From Corynebacterium lactis RW2-5 (lineage in GTDB: Bacteria; Actinomycetota; Actinomycetes; Mycobacteriales; Mycobacteriaceae), in assembly GCF_001274895.1 (NCBI RefSeq), contig NZ_CP006841.1, positions 2,356,001 through 2,420,000 on the forward strand: 64,000 nucleotides of DNA. The letters are read 5' to 3'. The notes under the pieces are model-generated. The model ran no database searches and had not been told where the DNA came from. It was given only the letters and a program-made list of their open reading frames with translations. A program made the translations under genes and the position numbers. Position 1 is the first letter of the stretch, and each line of letters starts with the position of its first letter. Of this stretch, positions 7,119-16,443 are shown piece by piece.

Positions 7119-9806
7119 TTAGTTCTCACTTTCCTGGTTAGAGGAGCCCTCAGAGTCGGCCTCGGGCTGAGCCTCGGCCGCGGCCTTGTCAGCCGCGCCC
7201 TCGATGTCCTGGGAACCGACAGACAGGGTACCATCGGCGTTGCCCAGGGCATCCTGGCCAGCGGCTTCGGCACCGTCCGCATCGACGTTCTCCGCGCCGC
7301 CCTTGTTGGTGAAGACGAACTTGGCTTTGTCGGTGTTGTTCGACTCGCCGTCCCAGCCTTCGGCCTCGATGAAGACAGTCTCGCCGAGACCAATCTCGCC
7401 GTAGAGAATCTTCTCCGACAGCTGGTCCTCGATCTCCCGCTGAATGGTACGGCGCAGCGGGCGGGCACCCAAAACGGGATCGAAGCCACGCTTGGCCAGC
7501 AGGTTCTTCGCCTTCTCGGAGACCTCCATGGTGATGCGCTTTTCCTTCAGCTGCTCGCTGACGCGGGACAGCATGAGGTCGACCATCTGGACAATCTCTG
7601 CCTGGGAGAGCTGCTTGAACACGACGATTTCGTCAATACGGTTCAAAAACTCCGGGCGGAAGTGCTTCTTCAGCTCGTCGTGGACCTTGTCCTTCATGCG
7701 CTCGTACTTGCCGGCCTCGTCGGACTCTCCGACACCGGAGAAGCCCATGCCGACAGCCTTGGAGATGTCGCCGGTACCCAGGTTTGAGGTGAAAATCAGG
7801 ACCGTGTTCTTAAAGTCGACCACGCGCCCCTGCGAATCGGTCAGGCGACCGTCTTCGAGAACCTGGAGGAGAGTGTTGTAAATCTCCTTGTGGGCCTTCT
7901 CAATCTCGTCGAAGAGGACGACGGAGAACGGCTTGCGGCGGACCTTCTCGGTGAGCTGACCGCCCTCCTCGTAGCCGACGTATCCGGGAGGAGCACCGAA
8001 GAGACGGGACGCGGTGAAGCGATCGTGGAACTCGCCCATGTCGATCTGAATCAGGGCGTCTTCCTCGCCGAAGAGGAACTCCGCCAGGGCTTTCGACAGC
8101 TCGGTCTTACCGACACCGGACGGGCCGGCGAAGATGAACGAACCGCTCGGGCGCTTCGGATCCTTCAGACCAGCGCGAGTACGGCGAATTGCGCGGGAGA
8201 CTGCGCCGACGGCCTCTTCCTGGCCGATGATGCGCTTGTGCAGCTCCTCTTCCATACGCAGCAGGCGGGAGGACTCCTCCTCCGTCAGCTTGAACACAGG
8301 GATGCCGGTCCAGGAGGCCAGGACCTCGGCAATCTGCTCCTCACCGATCTCGGCGATGGAGTCGGACTCACCTGCGCGCCACTTCTTCTCCTTCTCGCGG
8401 CGCTCCTCGCCCAGCTTGCGCTCGGTATCGCGCAGGCCTGCAGCTTTCTCGAAGTCCTGCTCGTCGATGGCGGCTTCCTTCTGGCGGCGCACATCGGCAA
8501 TCTTGGAGTCGATTTCCTGCAGGTCCGCCGGGGCGGTCATGCGCTTGATGCGCATGCGAGCGCCGGCCTCGTCGATGAGGTCGACTGCCTTGTCCGGCAG
8601 GAAGCGATCGTTGATGTAACGGTCCGACAGGGTTGCTGCGGCGACCAGGGCCTGGTCGGAGATGGAGATGCGGTGGTGCGCCTCATACTTGTCGCGGATG
8701 CCACGGAGAATCTCCATGGTCAGGTCGACACTCGGCTCCGGGACGTTGACCGGCTGGAAACGACGCTCCAGCGCGGCGTCCTTCTCGATGTGCTTGCGGT
8801 ACTCATCCAGGGTGGTCGCACCGATGGTCTGCAGCTCACCGCGAGCCAGCTTCGGCTTCAGGATGGATGCTGCGTCGATTGCGCCCTCGGCTGCACCTGC
8901 GCCGACCAGGGTGTGAATCTCGTCGATGAACAGGATGATGTCACCGCGCTGGTTAATTTCCTTGAGGACCTTCTTCAGGCGCTCCTCGAAGTCACCGCGG
9001 TAGCGGGAACCCGCGACCAGAGAGCCGAGGTCCAGCGAGTAGAGCTGCTTATCCTTCAGGGTCTCCGGCACCTTGCCGTTGACGATATCGAGCGCGAGTC
9101 CCTCGACAACGGCGGTCTTACCGACGCCCGGCTCACCAATCAGAACGGGGTTGTTCTTGGTGCGGCGCGACAGCACCTGCATAATGCGCTCAATTTCCTT
9201 CTCGCGGCCAACGACCGGATCGAGCTTGCCCTCGCGAGCTGCGACGGTCAGGTTACGGCCGAACTGGTCGAGGACGAGCGAACCGGACTGGTGGTTGCCA
9301 TCTTGGACGCGGGAGCCGGAGGTGGCGCCGACCGGGCGCTGCTCCGGGGAGCCATCGGACTCGTCGCCCTGGAAACCGCTAAGAAGCTGGATAACCTGCT
9401 GGCGGACACGCGGCAGGTCAGCGCCGAGCTTGACCAGAACCTGCGCGGCGACGCCCTCGCCCTCACGAATCAGACCGAGGAGCAGGTGCTCAGTACCGAT
9501 GTACTTGTGGCCCAGCTGCAGAGCCTCGCGCAGCGAGTACTCCAGCACCTTCTTGGCGCGAGGGGTAAACGGAACGTGGCCGCTCGGCGGCTGCGCGCCA
9601 CGGCCAATAATGTCGACTACCTCGGAGCGCACGGCATCCAGGGAAATGCCCATGGATTCCAGCGCCTTAGCTGCAACACCGTCGCCCTCACTAATAAGGC
9701 CGAGCAGGATGTGCTCGGTGCCAATGTAATTGTGATTGAGCTCCCGCGCCTCGTCCTGAGCCAGGACGACAACGCGACGTGCACGGTCCGTAAACCTCTC
9801 GAACAT
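7119..9806 (-). CDS. clpC: ClpC ATP-dependent unfoldase
   Basis: The AAA+ unfoldase partner of ClpP1P2. It starts [16 protein letters not shown] and has two Clp-N repeats (residues 5-145), AAA1 with GEPGVGKT and [10 protein letters not shown], a UVR/M-domain insert, AAA2 with [10 protein letters not shown] and [11 protein letters not shown], and a D2-small domain. An acidic, Ala/Glu-rich tail of about 70 residues makes it (895 residues) longer than mycobacterial ClpC1. The start is ATG 9806 with AAAGGGG upstream; the codon before it is GTG. A ClgR-like dyad is about 80 bp upstream. lsr2 and lysS, next to clpC1 in M. tuberculosis, are not adjacent here: 15.7 kb separates clpC from lysS. Confidence 0.97.
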   Translation of the reverse strand: MFERFTDRARRVVVLAQDEARELNHNYIGTEHILLGLISEGDGVAAKALESMGISLDAVRSEVVDIIGRGAQPPSGHVPFTPRAKKVLEYSLREALQLGHKYIGTEHLLLGLIREGEGVAAQVLVKLGADLPRVRQQVIQLLSGFQGDESDGSPEQRPVGATSGSRVQDGNHQSGSLVLDQFGRNLTVAAREGKLDPVVGREKEIERIMQVLSRRTKNNPVLIGEPGVGKTAVVEGLALDIVNGKVPETLKDKQLYSLDLGSLVAGSRYRGDFEERLKKVLKEINQRGDIILFIDEIHTLVGAGAAEGAIDAASILKPKLARGELQTIGATTLDEYRKHIEKDAALERRFQPVNVPEPSVDLTMEILRGIRDKYEAHHRISISDQALVAAATLSDRYINDRFLPDKAVDLIDEAGARMRIKRMTAPADLQEIDSKIADVRRQKEAAIDEQDFEKAAGLRDTERKLGEERREKEKKWRAGESDSIAEIGEEQIAEVLASWTGIPVFKLTEEESSRLLRMEEELHKRIIGQEEAVGAVSRAIRRTRAGLKDPKRPSGSFIFAGPSGVGKTELSKALAEFLFGEEDALIQIDMGEFHDRFTASRLFGAPPGYVGYEEGGQLTEKVRRKPFSVVLFDEIEKAHKEIYNTLLQVLEDGRLTDSQGRVVDFKNTVLIFTSNLGTGDISKAVGMGFSGVGESDEAGKYERMKDKVHDELKKHFRPEFLNRIDEIVVFKQLSQAEIVQMVDLMLSRVSEQLKEKRITMEVSEKAKNLLAKRGFDPVLGARPLRRTIQREIEDQLSEKILYGEIGLGETVFIEAEGWDGESNNTDKAKFVFTNKGGAENVDADGAEAAGQDALGNADGTLSVGSQDIEGAADKAAAEAQPEADSEGSSNQESEN

Positions 9807-9884
9807 CACTGCCCCTTTGTCGGTTATCTATTAGTCGTTTCAAATAGCTTAAACGTGCACCGCCCGGAATTAATCCTCGATGGC

Positions 9885-9901
9885 GTACGCCAGTAGCGAA
9901 C
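9885..9901 (-). promoter_or_regulatory. ClgR-like operator upstream of clpC
   Basis: Read on the clpC strand this is GTTCGCTACTGGCGTAC: CGC and GCG half-sites with a five-base spacer and matching GTT/TAC flanks, close to the ClgR box known from corynebacteria and Streptomyces. It sits about 80 bp before the clpC start. ClgR activates clp genes in C. glutamicum, so the same role is inferred here. Confidence 0.55.
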
Positions 9902-9950
9902 AGGCAGGTCCGAGCTTTTGCTTCCCTACCAACCCGAGCCGCGTGCCTGC

Positions 9951-10700
9951 CTACGTCAGCTCAATCTGCGCCAGCACCTCACCCTGCGGCGATGAGGCTC
10001 CGGACATCGGCTCGACCGTAACCTTGACCGCCATCGTGTCGCTGGGCAGGGGCATCCACACATCCGTGTGCGGCTCCTGCCCGATCACGCCGGCCGAGCG
10101 CGCGTTGCCTTCTCTGTCGATGGACCAGACCTGCGCCCCCATTCCCTTATCGAGCGTGGGTGCGCCGTTGACCATCGCCCCTCCCGCGTTCATTTCTGAG
10201 GAGACCACGACCGCAAGCCGTGCCCCATCTGCATTTAGAGAGGCCGAGCGAACGTCCTCCGCCGCCATAATCTCGTGCATTTTCTTCGCGCCGTCGGCGG
10301 TGATGACGGTCTGCGATTCGGATCCGCCTCCGAAGAGAGACGGCCATCCCGTCACAGCTCCGACTCCGACACCCGCGACCAGGACCACCGCTGCCGCGAT
10401 ACTGACCACACTGGCCCAGCCCTGCCTCAATCCGCCCGAGCCCTGTCCGCCCGCCTTACGACGCCCCGAAAGGCTCACCACGTTATCCACCTCGGGGGAA
10501 GCATCCGCATCGGGCTGCTCTACGGAGGCCGAGTCGACCGGTTCTACCTGGGGCAGCCCATCTAGCTGCGCCATGATCGAATCCTTCAATTCCGGTGGGG
10601 GCGCGACCGGCTCAGCCAGCTGCGCTAATTCGGCGTCTAGACCGTCGAAGTCGGATTCGTCGAAGTTTTCGGAGTTACCGCGAGAAAATTTACTGCCCAT
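9951..10700 (-). CDS. rskA: Anti-sigma factor, RskA-like
   Basis: A 249-residue protein with an acidic N-terminal cytoplasmic segment, one transmembrane helix at about residues 95-115 (SVVSIAAAVVLVAGVGVGAV) and an extracytoplasmic domain. This is the layout of RskA, which holds SigK inactive and is cleaved by regulated proteolysis. The ATG at 10700 is two bases past the sigK stop with GGAGG inside sigK, so the two are translationally coupled. The classic zinc-binding HxxxCxxC motif is absent, as in other RskA-type anti-sigmas. Confidence 0.8.
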   Translation of the reverse strand: MGSKFSRGNSENFDESDFDGLDAELAQLAEPVAPPPELKDSIMAQLDGLPQVEPVDSASVEQPDADASPEVDNVVSLSGRRKAGGQGSGGLRQGWASVVSIAAAVVLVAGVGVGAVTGWPSLFGGGSESQTVITADGAKKMHEIMAAEDVRSASLNADGARLAVVVSSEMNAGGAMVNGAPTLDKGMGAQVWSIDREGNARSAGVIGQEPHTDVWMPLPSDTMAVKVTVEPMSGASSPQGEVLAQIELT

Positions 10701-10702
10701 TG

Positions 10703-11332
10703 CTAACGCACACCTCCTTCGGAATGTGAACAAGTATCGCCAAAACCGGCGCTGGCGTGAAGCTCCCGTTGCAGTTTGCGAAGCCCGTCGCGCAGCCTGG
10801 TCTTTGCCGTCCCCAGCGCCACCCCTGTTACCTCAGCAAGTTCTCTGTTGGTCAGGCCCTGGAAGTAAGCCAATAACACCGCGGTTTTGTGGGGCTCGCC
10901 CACGCGGTCGAGGGCATCCCTGACCATCTGCCGATCCAGGCTGATTAGAGTCTCCTGCTCTACAGAGTCCACAACTCGTGCAGCGTCCAAAATCGCGTCC
11001 CGATCATCTCGCGTGACTGTCGCCCGGTGGGAACGCAGCCGATCAATCGCCCGAAGCCTGGCAAGCCGGAATATCCACGACTTCGCCGACCCCTTAGTGG
11101 GGTCGAACGTGCGGGCTTGCTGCCACAGCTCCAGGTAGACCTCCTGGGTAATCTCCTCCGCCTGAGCCCGGTCGTGCAGTACTTGGACTGCAAGACCGAG
11201 GATTGCCGACGCCGTGGCGTCGTAAAGCGAAGAAAAGGCCTGGCGGTCGCCACTTTGGACGCGCAGGAGTAACTCATCGAGGAGTTCGGTTTCGCGCATC
11301 ACAGGTAACGATAGTAATTCGCAGGTAGGCAT
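10703..11332 (-). CDS. sigK: ECF sigma factor, SigK-like
   Basis: Region 2 (FSSLYDATASAILGLAVQVL, ...EEITQEVYLELWQQA, WIFRLARLRAIDRLR) and region 4 (AVLLAYFQGLTNRELAEVTG) of an ECF sigma factor are clear. The start is either ATG 11332 or an in-frame ATG at 11299; neither has a good ribosome site. It forms a unit with rskA, with the Met-rich lipoprotein gene 44 bp upstream and dipZ divergent. In mycobacteria SigK drives mpt70, mpt83 and dipZ; the dipZ neighbour is what makes SigK the best name. Two matched promoters (11675-11701 and 11771-11798) are the likely targets. Confidence 0.8.
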   Translation of the reverse strand: MPTCELLSLPVMRETELLDELLLRVQSGDRQAFSSLYDATASAILGLAVQVLHDRAQAEEITQEVYLELWQQARTFDPTKGSAKSWIFRLARLRAIDRLRSHRATVTRDDRDAILDAARVVDSVEQETLISLDRQMVRDALDRVGEPHKTAVLLAYFQGLTNRELAEVTGVALGTAKTRLRDGLRKLQRELHASAGFGDTCSHSEGGVR

Positions 11333-11376
11333 CCGGGCGAACAGTAGCTTTCAGTGCAGGTGGAAAAGGGGTTTGA

Positions 11377-11577
11377 CTACTTCTCCATCCCCTCCGAAGG
11401 CTCCATCTTGTCCATCTTGTCGGTGCTCTGCATCGTGCTCGACTGCTTCATCTTGTCGCTGTCGTTGTCGCCACACGCAGCCAACCCGGCCGCCGCTCCC
11501 ACTGCGACGGCACCAATTAGAACAGTGCGAGCCAGCTTCGCGCGAACCGAACCACCATTACGTACTGAAGAGATCAT
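11377..11577 (-). CDS. Small methionine-rich lipoprotein of the SigK cluster
   Basis: A 66-residue protein: signal peptide with lipobox (GLAAC, Cys at about residue 34), then a mature part of only about 32 residues. Its tail has repeated Lys-Met / Asp-Lys-Met pairs (six Met after the Cys) and otherwise polar residues. AAGGAG precedes ATG 11577. The composition could suit metal (copper) binding or methionine-based oxidant scavenging; this is inference. It is preceded by a promoter matching that of dipZ and lies upstream of sigK on the same strand, so sigK is probably autoregulated through this transcript. Confidence 0.7.
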   Translation of the reverse strand: MISSVRNGGSVRAKLARTVLIGAVAVGAAAGLAACGDNDSDKMKQSSTMQSTDKMDKMEPSEGMEK

Positions 11578-11674
11578 GACTTGTACTCCTTGATTATCTC
11601 GAGGCTTTCATTGAGAGGCTCTCCCGAGCTTCTCGCTTATCGACGGCACCTTCTCTCGTTGCCGTCATAGATGA

Positions 11675-11701
11675 TTACGGAGCCCGGAAGCTTGCGGATT
11701 G
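11675..11701 (-). promoter_or_regulatory. Predicted SigK-type promoter, lipoprotein-sigK-rskA
   Basis: On the minus strand, CAATCC (11701-11696), 15 bases, then CCGTAA (11680-11675), followed four bases later by CTATGACG. The same elements, in the same order and with the same four-base step, lie before dipZ, while the surrounding sequence differs. A -35/-10 pair of an ECF sigma factor is the simplest reading. Confidence 0.6.
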
Positions 11702-11770
11702 CATTTTGCGAAAAGTTTTCCCAGCCCAGTTTTTAGGCGTGAGTTTCCCGAGATTATTTGCCCGACAGTC

Positions 11771-11798
11771 CAATCCATGCCGAGAGACTGCTCCGTAA
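11771..11798 (+). promoter_or_regulatory. Predicted SigK-type promoter of dipZ
   Basis: CAATCC (11771-11776), 16 bases, CCGTAA (11793-11798), four bases, CTATGACG (11803-11810). It matches the divergent promoter at 11675-11701 except for one base in spacer length. It resembles the CC-rich -35 and CCGAAT-like -10 of mycobacterial SigK promoters. Start of transcription would be near 11805, giving a leader of about 55 nt. Confidence 0.6.
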
Positions 11799-11859
11799 CT
11801 ACCTATGACGCGCGCACAAATCTCCCTACGGACAACTCGTTAAAGCAAGGAGCGGACCC

Positions 11860-13614
11860 ATGATTCCCGAAATTCTCCTGATTGGTCTGATTGGAGGCCT
11901 TGTCACGGGCGTCTCCCCGTGCATCCTTCCAGTCCTGCCCATCGTTCTGGCCGTTTCGGCAGACGCCAAGCGCAAACCGTTGCTGGTCGCGCTGGGCATT
12001 GCGATTAGTTTTACGGCTATTACCCTGCTCGGCACCCTGGCGCTGTCCGTACTAGGGCTTCCCAGCGCAACGCTGCGCTGGGTTGGCGTCGCCCTGCTGG
12101 TGATTGTGGGCCTGAGCATGCTCTTCCCCGCCCTTGGCCACCTGCTGGAAAAACCATTCGCGACAATCCAGGTCCCCTCGTGGATTAGCAGCAAAACGAG
12201 GGGTTCTGCCGGTAAAGGCTCCGGTTTCGGAATCGGACTGGCACTTGGCGCCGTGTACGCGCCCTGCGCAGGCCCTGTCCTTGCTGCGGTGACGGTCGCG
12301 GGCGCCACCGGAGATATCGGCTGGCCAACCGTGATCCTGGCCTTCTCGTTCGCCTTCGGCGCCTGTGTTCCGCTGTTCTTTTTCGCGTTGGCGGGCTCGG
12401 CGTGGTCAAAGCGCGCGCAGTTTGCCACTGATAACCGCGCCCGCATCTCTCGAGTTGCCGGCGCACTTGTACTCGCCCTGGCTTTGGCGATTGCCACCGA
12501 CGTTCCCGCGAAACTGCAGCGCACTCTGCCGGACTGGACGGCCAGCATCCAACAGAAGTTCAATTCTTCCGAGGACACCCAATCCGTTCTCAACGGACTG
12601 CGCGGCGATAGCTCCGAGGACGGGGCACAGGCGGCGTCGGCAAGCCTTAATGCGTGCCGAGACGAGGACCCGTCGAGGCTACTCGACTGCGGCGATGTGC
12701 CAGCCTTCGAGGGCCTTACCAACTGGATCAATACCACTCCGGCGGGCTCGGCGATTGACCCGGCGCACCCCGAAAAGCGCGATGGCCGCCAGACGATTAC
12801 GCTGGTCGATTTCTGGGCCTACGCCTGCATCAACTGCCAGCGGGCGAATGAGCACGTCACGAAGCTCTACGATCGCTACCGCGACTATGGCTTGAATGTT
12901 GTCGGCGTACACGCGCCGGAGTATGCCTTCGAGCACGATGCCGCAAACGTCGCGATGGCCACCAATGAGCAGGGCATCCACTACCCAGTCGCGCAGGATA
13001 ATGACTTCCTGACCTGGAATAATTTCTCCAACCGCTACTGGCCGGCCCACTACCTCGTCGATGCACACGGCCGCGTCCGCCAGATCCATGAGGGCGAGGG
13101 CGCCTACGCAGCCACCGAAAGGCTCGTCCGCCAGCTGCTTGCCGACGCCAACCCCGGTATCGAACTGCCCGCCCCCATCGAGGCGAACACCGACGATGCC
13201 CCGATCGCGACCATGGGACGTAACCTGGAGACGTACCTGGGAACAGACCGAGCATCGCTGTTTTCCAATCCCCTGAGTGAATACCGCGCGGGTGTCCACG
13301 ATTTCGCCTACGTTGACCCAGCTGAGAAGGGCTACAGCCTGGAGGGACCGTGGGAGCTGCGAGGGCAGTCAATCTCCCCTGCCGGCCCCGGCGCGAAGAT
13401 TCACCTGAACTACCACGCAGCACTGGTACAGATTGTGGCTTCGGGCAAGGGGGAGCTGACGGTGACGGGTAGCGATGGGAAGGTGACCAAGTTCCCCGCC
13501 TCCGAAGTGCCGGGAACAATCGATCTGGTCAAGACAGACGGAAAGCCCGCTAGCGGGAACCTGACCATCGAGGTCCCGGAGTCGATGAGCGCGTACTCAC
13601 TGACGTTCGGGTAG
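11860..13614 (+). CDS. dipZ: DipZ: CcdA-type membrane domain fused to thioredoxin-like domain
   Basis: A 584-residue protein. Residues 1-220 are a CcdA/DsbD-type transmembrane domain with the redox cysteines in VSPCILPVLP and YAPCAGPVL. Residues 270-430 are a thioredoxin/TlpA-like domain with the active site YACINCQR. Residues 440-584 form a beta-rich C-terminal domain as in mycobacterial DipZ. The protein carries electrons from the cytoplasm to extracytoplasmic thiols. It is divergent from the SigK operon and has the same predicted promoter. Two copies of the dispersed 11-mer are inside (12635 and 13137). Confidence 0.9.
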   Translation: MIPEILLIGLIGGLVTGVSPCILPVLPIVLAVSADAKRKPLLVALGIAISFTAITLLGTLALSVLGLPSATLRWVGVALLVIVGLSMLFPALGHLLEKPFATIQVPSWISSKTRGSAGKGSGFGIGLALGAVYAPCAGPVLAAVTVAGATGDIGWPTVILAFSFAFGACVPLFFFALAGSAWSKRAQFATDNRARISRVAGALVLALALAIATDVPAKLQRTLPDWTASIQQKFNSSEDTQSVLNGLRGDSSEDGAQAASASLNACRDEDPSRLLDCGDVPAFEGLTNWINTTPAGSAIDPAHPEKRDGRQTITLVDFWAYACINCQRANEHVTKLYDRYRDYGLNVVGVHAPEYAFEHDAANVAMATNEQGIHYPVAQDNDFLTWNNFSNRYWPAHYLVDAHGRVRQIHEGEGAYAATERLVRQLLADANPGIELPAPIEANTDDAPIATMGRNLETYLGTDRASLFSNPLSEYRAGVHDFAYVDPAEKGYSLEGPWELRGQSISPAGPGAKIHLNYHAALVQIVASGKGELTVTGSDGKVTKFPASEVPGTIDLVKTDGKPASGNLTIEVPESMSAYSLTFG

Positions 13615-13681
13615 CGAATAGAGCGGCCGACCCAAAGGTCTTTAGTTTCTCGTCAAGAAAGTTTTTCAAAATCCTTTCAAC

Positions 13682-13697
13682 AGTGAGCCGGGTCACT
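13682..13697. promoter_or_regulatory. GlxR/CRP-like dyad upstream of fadD
   Basis: AGTGA-GCCGGG-TCACT, a perfect dyad with the GTGA-N6-TCAC core of the GlxR (cAMP receptor) consensus TGTGA-N6-TCACA. It lies about 133 bp before the acyl-CoA ligase start in the 215-bp gap after dipZ. Confidence 0.5.
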
Positions 13698-13829
13698 TAT
13701 TATTACTGCCAAAGAAACTATATCGACACAGCTGCAAACCCCGGCACCCCACCAGACCGCCGAGTACAGGCAGCTATAGAGAAAACTGTTTCCCCTGCTC
13801 ACAGTGTCTAAGCCGCAGGACAAGCGACT

Positions 13830-15566
13830 ATGAAAGACGAGAAACACATGACCAGCAAGCCCCAGACCTCACTCCTCAACAAGGTCCGAAAGGCCTCGAG
13901 GGCCACCTCCGACATGATTCTGGGTCTCGCCCCAGTTGCACAGGCCGGAGTTCTAGGTTCCATGGGGCCGGGTGCCGCGGGCAAGGCAGCCAGCTCGATC
14001 TACCGCTGGGACTTCCTCCCCGCTGGGCTGCTTGGCATTGCCGCCGCCCGCGACCCGCACCACACCGCCATCATCGATGATGGCGGATCGCTGACTTACG
14101 AGGAACTCCACGAGCGCTCCACCGCTCTCGCCCGCGCACTGCGCCACGGCGACGTCCAACAGCGCAACCGTATCGGAGTCCTCGCACGCAATCACCGCGG
14201 GTTCATTATGGCCCTGTGCGCCCACGGTCGCCTCGGCACCGATTTGGTGCTGCTCAACACCGGTGCTTCCGCGGAGCAGACCCTCGCCGTCATCCGGGAA
14301 CAAAAGATTGACTTCCTCTTCATCGACGAGGAATTTACCCACATGCTCCCAGAGGACTTCAACGACTGCCCCGTGGCAGTGTCCTGGTTCGAAAACTACG
14401 GCGACACCTCCTGCGTCCGAGATGGCTGGACATCGCTACAGGAAATGCTGAAGACCGCGCCGCCGCCTAAGTGGCCCACCGCCGAGCTGCCGCAGCGCCC
14501 CCGCCGCGGCCGCGTCATCATTCTGACCTCCGGCACCACTGGCACCCCGAAGGGCGCCAAGCGCCCGGAGCCGCGCAGCTGGATGCCGGCGTCGTCCATC
14601 ATGAGCCGCATCCCGCTGCGCCAGCGCCGCCCGGCGTACCTCGCCGCGCCGATGTTCCACACCTGGGGATTTGCGACTGCCCAGCTCTGCATCGCTTTGC
14701 GCTCGACCATGATCATGCGCCGCAAGTTCGATCCTCAAGACAGCCTCCGCATCATCGAGGCGCACTCGCCGCACACCATCTTCCTGGTTCCGACCATGCT
14801 GCAGCGCATGATGGAGGTGCTCCCCGACGACTACGACATCGGAGCCACCTCCCTGCGCGTCATCGCTTCCTGCGGCTCGGCAATCCCCGAGGGCATCGTG
14901 AAGAAGACCCTCGAGCGCTTCGGCCCGGTCCTCTACAACCAGTACGGATCTACCGAGGTCAGCTGGGCCACAATCGCAAACCCGGAGGAGCTGAAGGAAA
15001 ACCCGACGACCGCCGGACGCGCCCCGTTGGGAACACGAGTCCAGATCCTCGACGCCGACGGCAACCGCGTGCCCGACGGAGAAACCGGACGCATCTTCGT
15101 CGGTAACAACATGTTGTACGAGGGCTACACCCGCCCCGGCGCCGACAAACCCGTCATCGACGGGATGGTCTGCACCGGCGACCTCGGCCACCTGGAAAAC
15201 GGTCTGCTCTACATCTCCGGCCGCGAGGACGACATGATTGTCTCGGGCGGCGAGAACGTATTCCCCCGTGAGACCGAGGACGCACTCAGCCAGCTAGAGG
15301 GCATCCGCGAGTGCGCCGTCGCGGGCGTCCCCGACGAACGCTTCGGCCAGGCACTTGTCGCCTGGGTAGTCCGCGAGGATTCCCCCGAGGGCAAGGCCCT
15401 GACCAACGAGCAGATTCGCGCGTTCGTGAAGAAGCGCCTGTCCAGGTTCGCGGTCCCGCGCGAGACCGTCTTCCTCGACGAGCTGCCCCGCAACGCCGTG
15501 GGCAAGGTCGTCCCCCGCATGCTTCCGAAACCGTGGGAGGAAGCCGGCTCCGAGCAAGCTGCGTAG
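13830..15566 (+). CDS. Acyl-CoA synthetase (FadD-type AMP-forming ligase)
   Basis: A 578-residue ANL-superfamily enzyme that adenylates a carboxylic (probably fatty) acid and transfers it to CoA. Motifs: TSGTTGTPKGAKR (P-loop, about residue 231), YGSTEVSW (A5), TGDLGHLENGLLYISGREDD (A7-A8) and the C-terminal catalytic Lys in GKVVPR. AGGAC is eight bases before ATG 13830; ATG 13848 is an alternative. It stands alone between dipZ and a convergent membrane protein. A GlxR-like site upstream fits cAMP control with the fadE pair. Substrate chain length cannot be read from sequence. Confidence 0.88.
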   Translation: MKDEKHMTSKPQTSLLNKVRKASRATSDMILGLAPVAQAGVLGSMGPGAAGKAASSIYRWDFLPAGLLGIAAARDPHHTAIIDDGGSLTYEELHERSTALARALRHGDVQQRNRIGVLARNHRGFIMALCAHGRLGTDLVLLNTGASAEQTLAVIREQKIDFLFIDEEFTHMLPEDFNDCPVAVSWFENYGDTSCVRDGWTSLQEMLKTAPPPKWPTAELPQRPRRGRVIILTSGTTGTPKGAKRPEPRSWMPASSIMSRIPLRQRRPAYLAAPMFHTWGFATAQLCIALRSTMIMRRKFDPQDSLRIIEAHSPHTIFLVPTMLQRMMEVLPDDYDIGATSLRVIASCGSAIPEGIVKKTLERFGPVLYNQYGSTEVSWATIANPEELKENPTTAGRAPLGTRVQILDADGNRVPDGETGRIFVGNNMLYEGYTRPGADKPVIDGMVCTGDLGHLENGLLYISGREDDMIVSGGENVFPRETEDALSQLEGIRECAVAGVPDERFGQALVAWVVREDSPEGKALTNEQIRAFVKKRLSRFAVPRETVFLDELPRNAVGKVVPRMLPKPWEEAGSEQAA

Positions 15567-15572
15567 GGCGTA

Positions 15573-15589
15573 GGGCGGCGTCGGCAAGC
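15573..15589 (+). repeat. Intergenic copy of the dispersed RGGNNNCGTCGGCAAGC motif
   Basis: The only copy outside a gene. The exact 11-mer CGTCGGCAAGC occurs at 309, 12635, 15579, 35822, 39092, 47223, 53002 and 54689 on the plus strand and at 6250, 13137, 30048, 32270, 37805, 40412, 43860 and 49310 on the minus strand (leftmost base given, 11 bases each). All but the first have G five bases upstream of the 11-mer. Function unknown; see findings. Confidence 0.75.
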
Positions 15590-15590
15590 G

Positions 15591-15606
15591 GCGGGGTGGG
15601 CCCCGC
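15591..15606. terminator. Short GC hairpin between convergent genes
   Basis: GCGGGG-TGGG-CCCCGC followed by TTCTAT on the plus strand. It is a six-base-pair stem with a weak T-rich end, between the fadD stop (15566) and the convergent membrane protein stop (15609). Confidence 0.4.
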
Positions 15607-15608
15607 TT

Positions 15609-16376
15609 CTATCCCGCCTGCAGCAGGCCCCAGTCGGTGACAGGCTCGGAGAAGACCTGCTCGCCGCCCTTGAATACCTTCAGGTCGCTGCGGGTCAGCT
15701 CGTAGCGGTAGCCCTCGTTGGTTGCAATGACGCGTTCAGCGGAGAAATTCTCAACAGGATATGCGTCCGGAGCTGCGGAGATGTTCTGAAAATCACCGAT
15801 GTAGTGACGGTCCTGGCGATTGGAAGAATTCTCACAGATCACGGCCTTACCCGACGGGGTCTCGGCGAGTACTCGGGCATAAAAGCCACCCGAGCAGCGA
15901 GCCGTGCTGCCGATCCAACCTGCGGCATCAATATCGGAGCGATTCATCTTAAACGCCCGCTGCCCGAAATTTCCTGGCGCTTGTTGCGCGGGCGAGGTCT
16001 CCTGGGCCGATGACTCGGCGCGTTCCGGGGCAGGAATCGACTTACCAGGTGTCGCGCTTGGCATATCGCTCCCCCGGCCGGCCTCTGCCTGCGGGCTTTG
16101 GCTTGACGACGTCTGCCCCGCCGCCACGGGGGATGGCTCCGGAGCAGCGGACTTGGAATCCTGCGAGAGCAAATACCCTCCACCAACGCCGACCAAGCCC
16201 GCCAGCACGAGCCCCAGAACCGTTGCGGTGGCGACCAGGCCAGTGTTGTTGCGCGGCTTTGGGACCTGCGGCTGTTGTGGTTGAGATTGCTGCGCGTCTT
16301 GCGGGCTTTCCGGGACGGACCACGGGTTAGAATCCGCCACGTCGGGGTAGTTGCCCGGCTCGTAGGGGCTTGTCAT
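15609..16376 (-). CDS. Single-pass membrane protein with Pro/Ser-rich linkers, unknown function
   Basis: 255 residues: a Pro/Gln-rich cytoplasmic N-terminus (about 45 residues), one transmembrane helix ([20 protein letters not shown], about 48-70), a Ser/Pro/Gln-rich extracytoplasmic linker and a C-terminal domain with two Cys (TARCSGG, AVICENS) that could pair. This layout is common in corynebacterial cell-surface proteins. I do not recognise the domain. It stands between a convergent ligase gene and a co-directional phosphoesterase gene 67 bp upstream. Confidence 0.7.
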   Translation of the reverse strand: MTSPYEPGNYPDVADSNPWSVPESPQDAQQSQPQQPQVPKPRNNTGLVATATVLGLVLAGLVGVGGGYLLSQDSKSAAPEPSPVAAGQTSSSQSPQAEAGRGSDMPSATPGKSIPAPERAESSAQETSPAQQAPGNFGQRAFKMNRSDIDAAGWIGSTARCSGGFYARVLAETPSGKAVICENSSNRQDRHYIGDFQNISAAPDAYPVENFSAERVIATNEGYRYELTRSDLKVFKGGEQVFSEPVTDWGLLQAG

Positions 16377-16443
16377 CGTACTTCACGCCTAACTCAACAT
16401 GGACTGCTCTTACCTGCCAGCTTAAGTTAACAACGCAGTACGA

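Noticed and set aside
7890-9896. Long open frame on the plus strand opposite clpC (668 codons)
   Set aside because: A shadow of clpC in GC-rich DNA; no ribosome site and no recognisable domain. The same holds for long antisense frames opposite ftsH (40901-42586) and groEL (62476-63750).
9810-9950. Missing lsr2 beside clpC as a loss event
   Set aside because: I cannot tell whether lsr2 lies elsewhere, and this order may be normal in corynebacteria, so I do not claim a loss.
9880-10923. Open frame of 347 codons opposite rskA and sigK
   Set aside because: Low-complexity Ser/Pro/Arg composition typical of antisense frames; the sigK-rskA reading explains the DNA fully.
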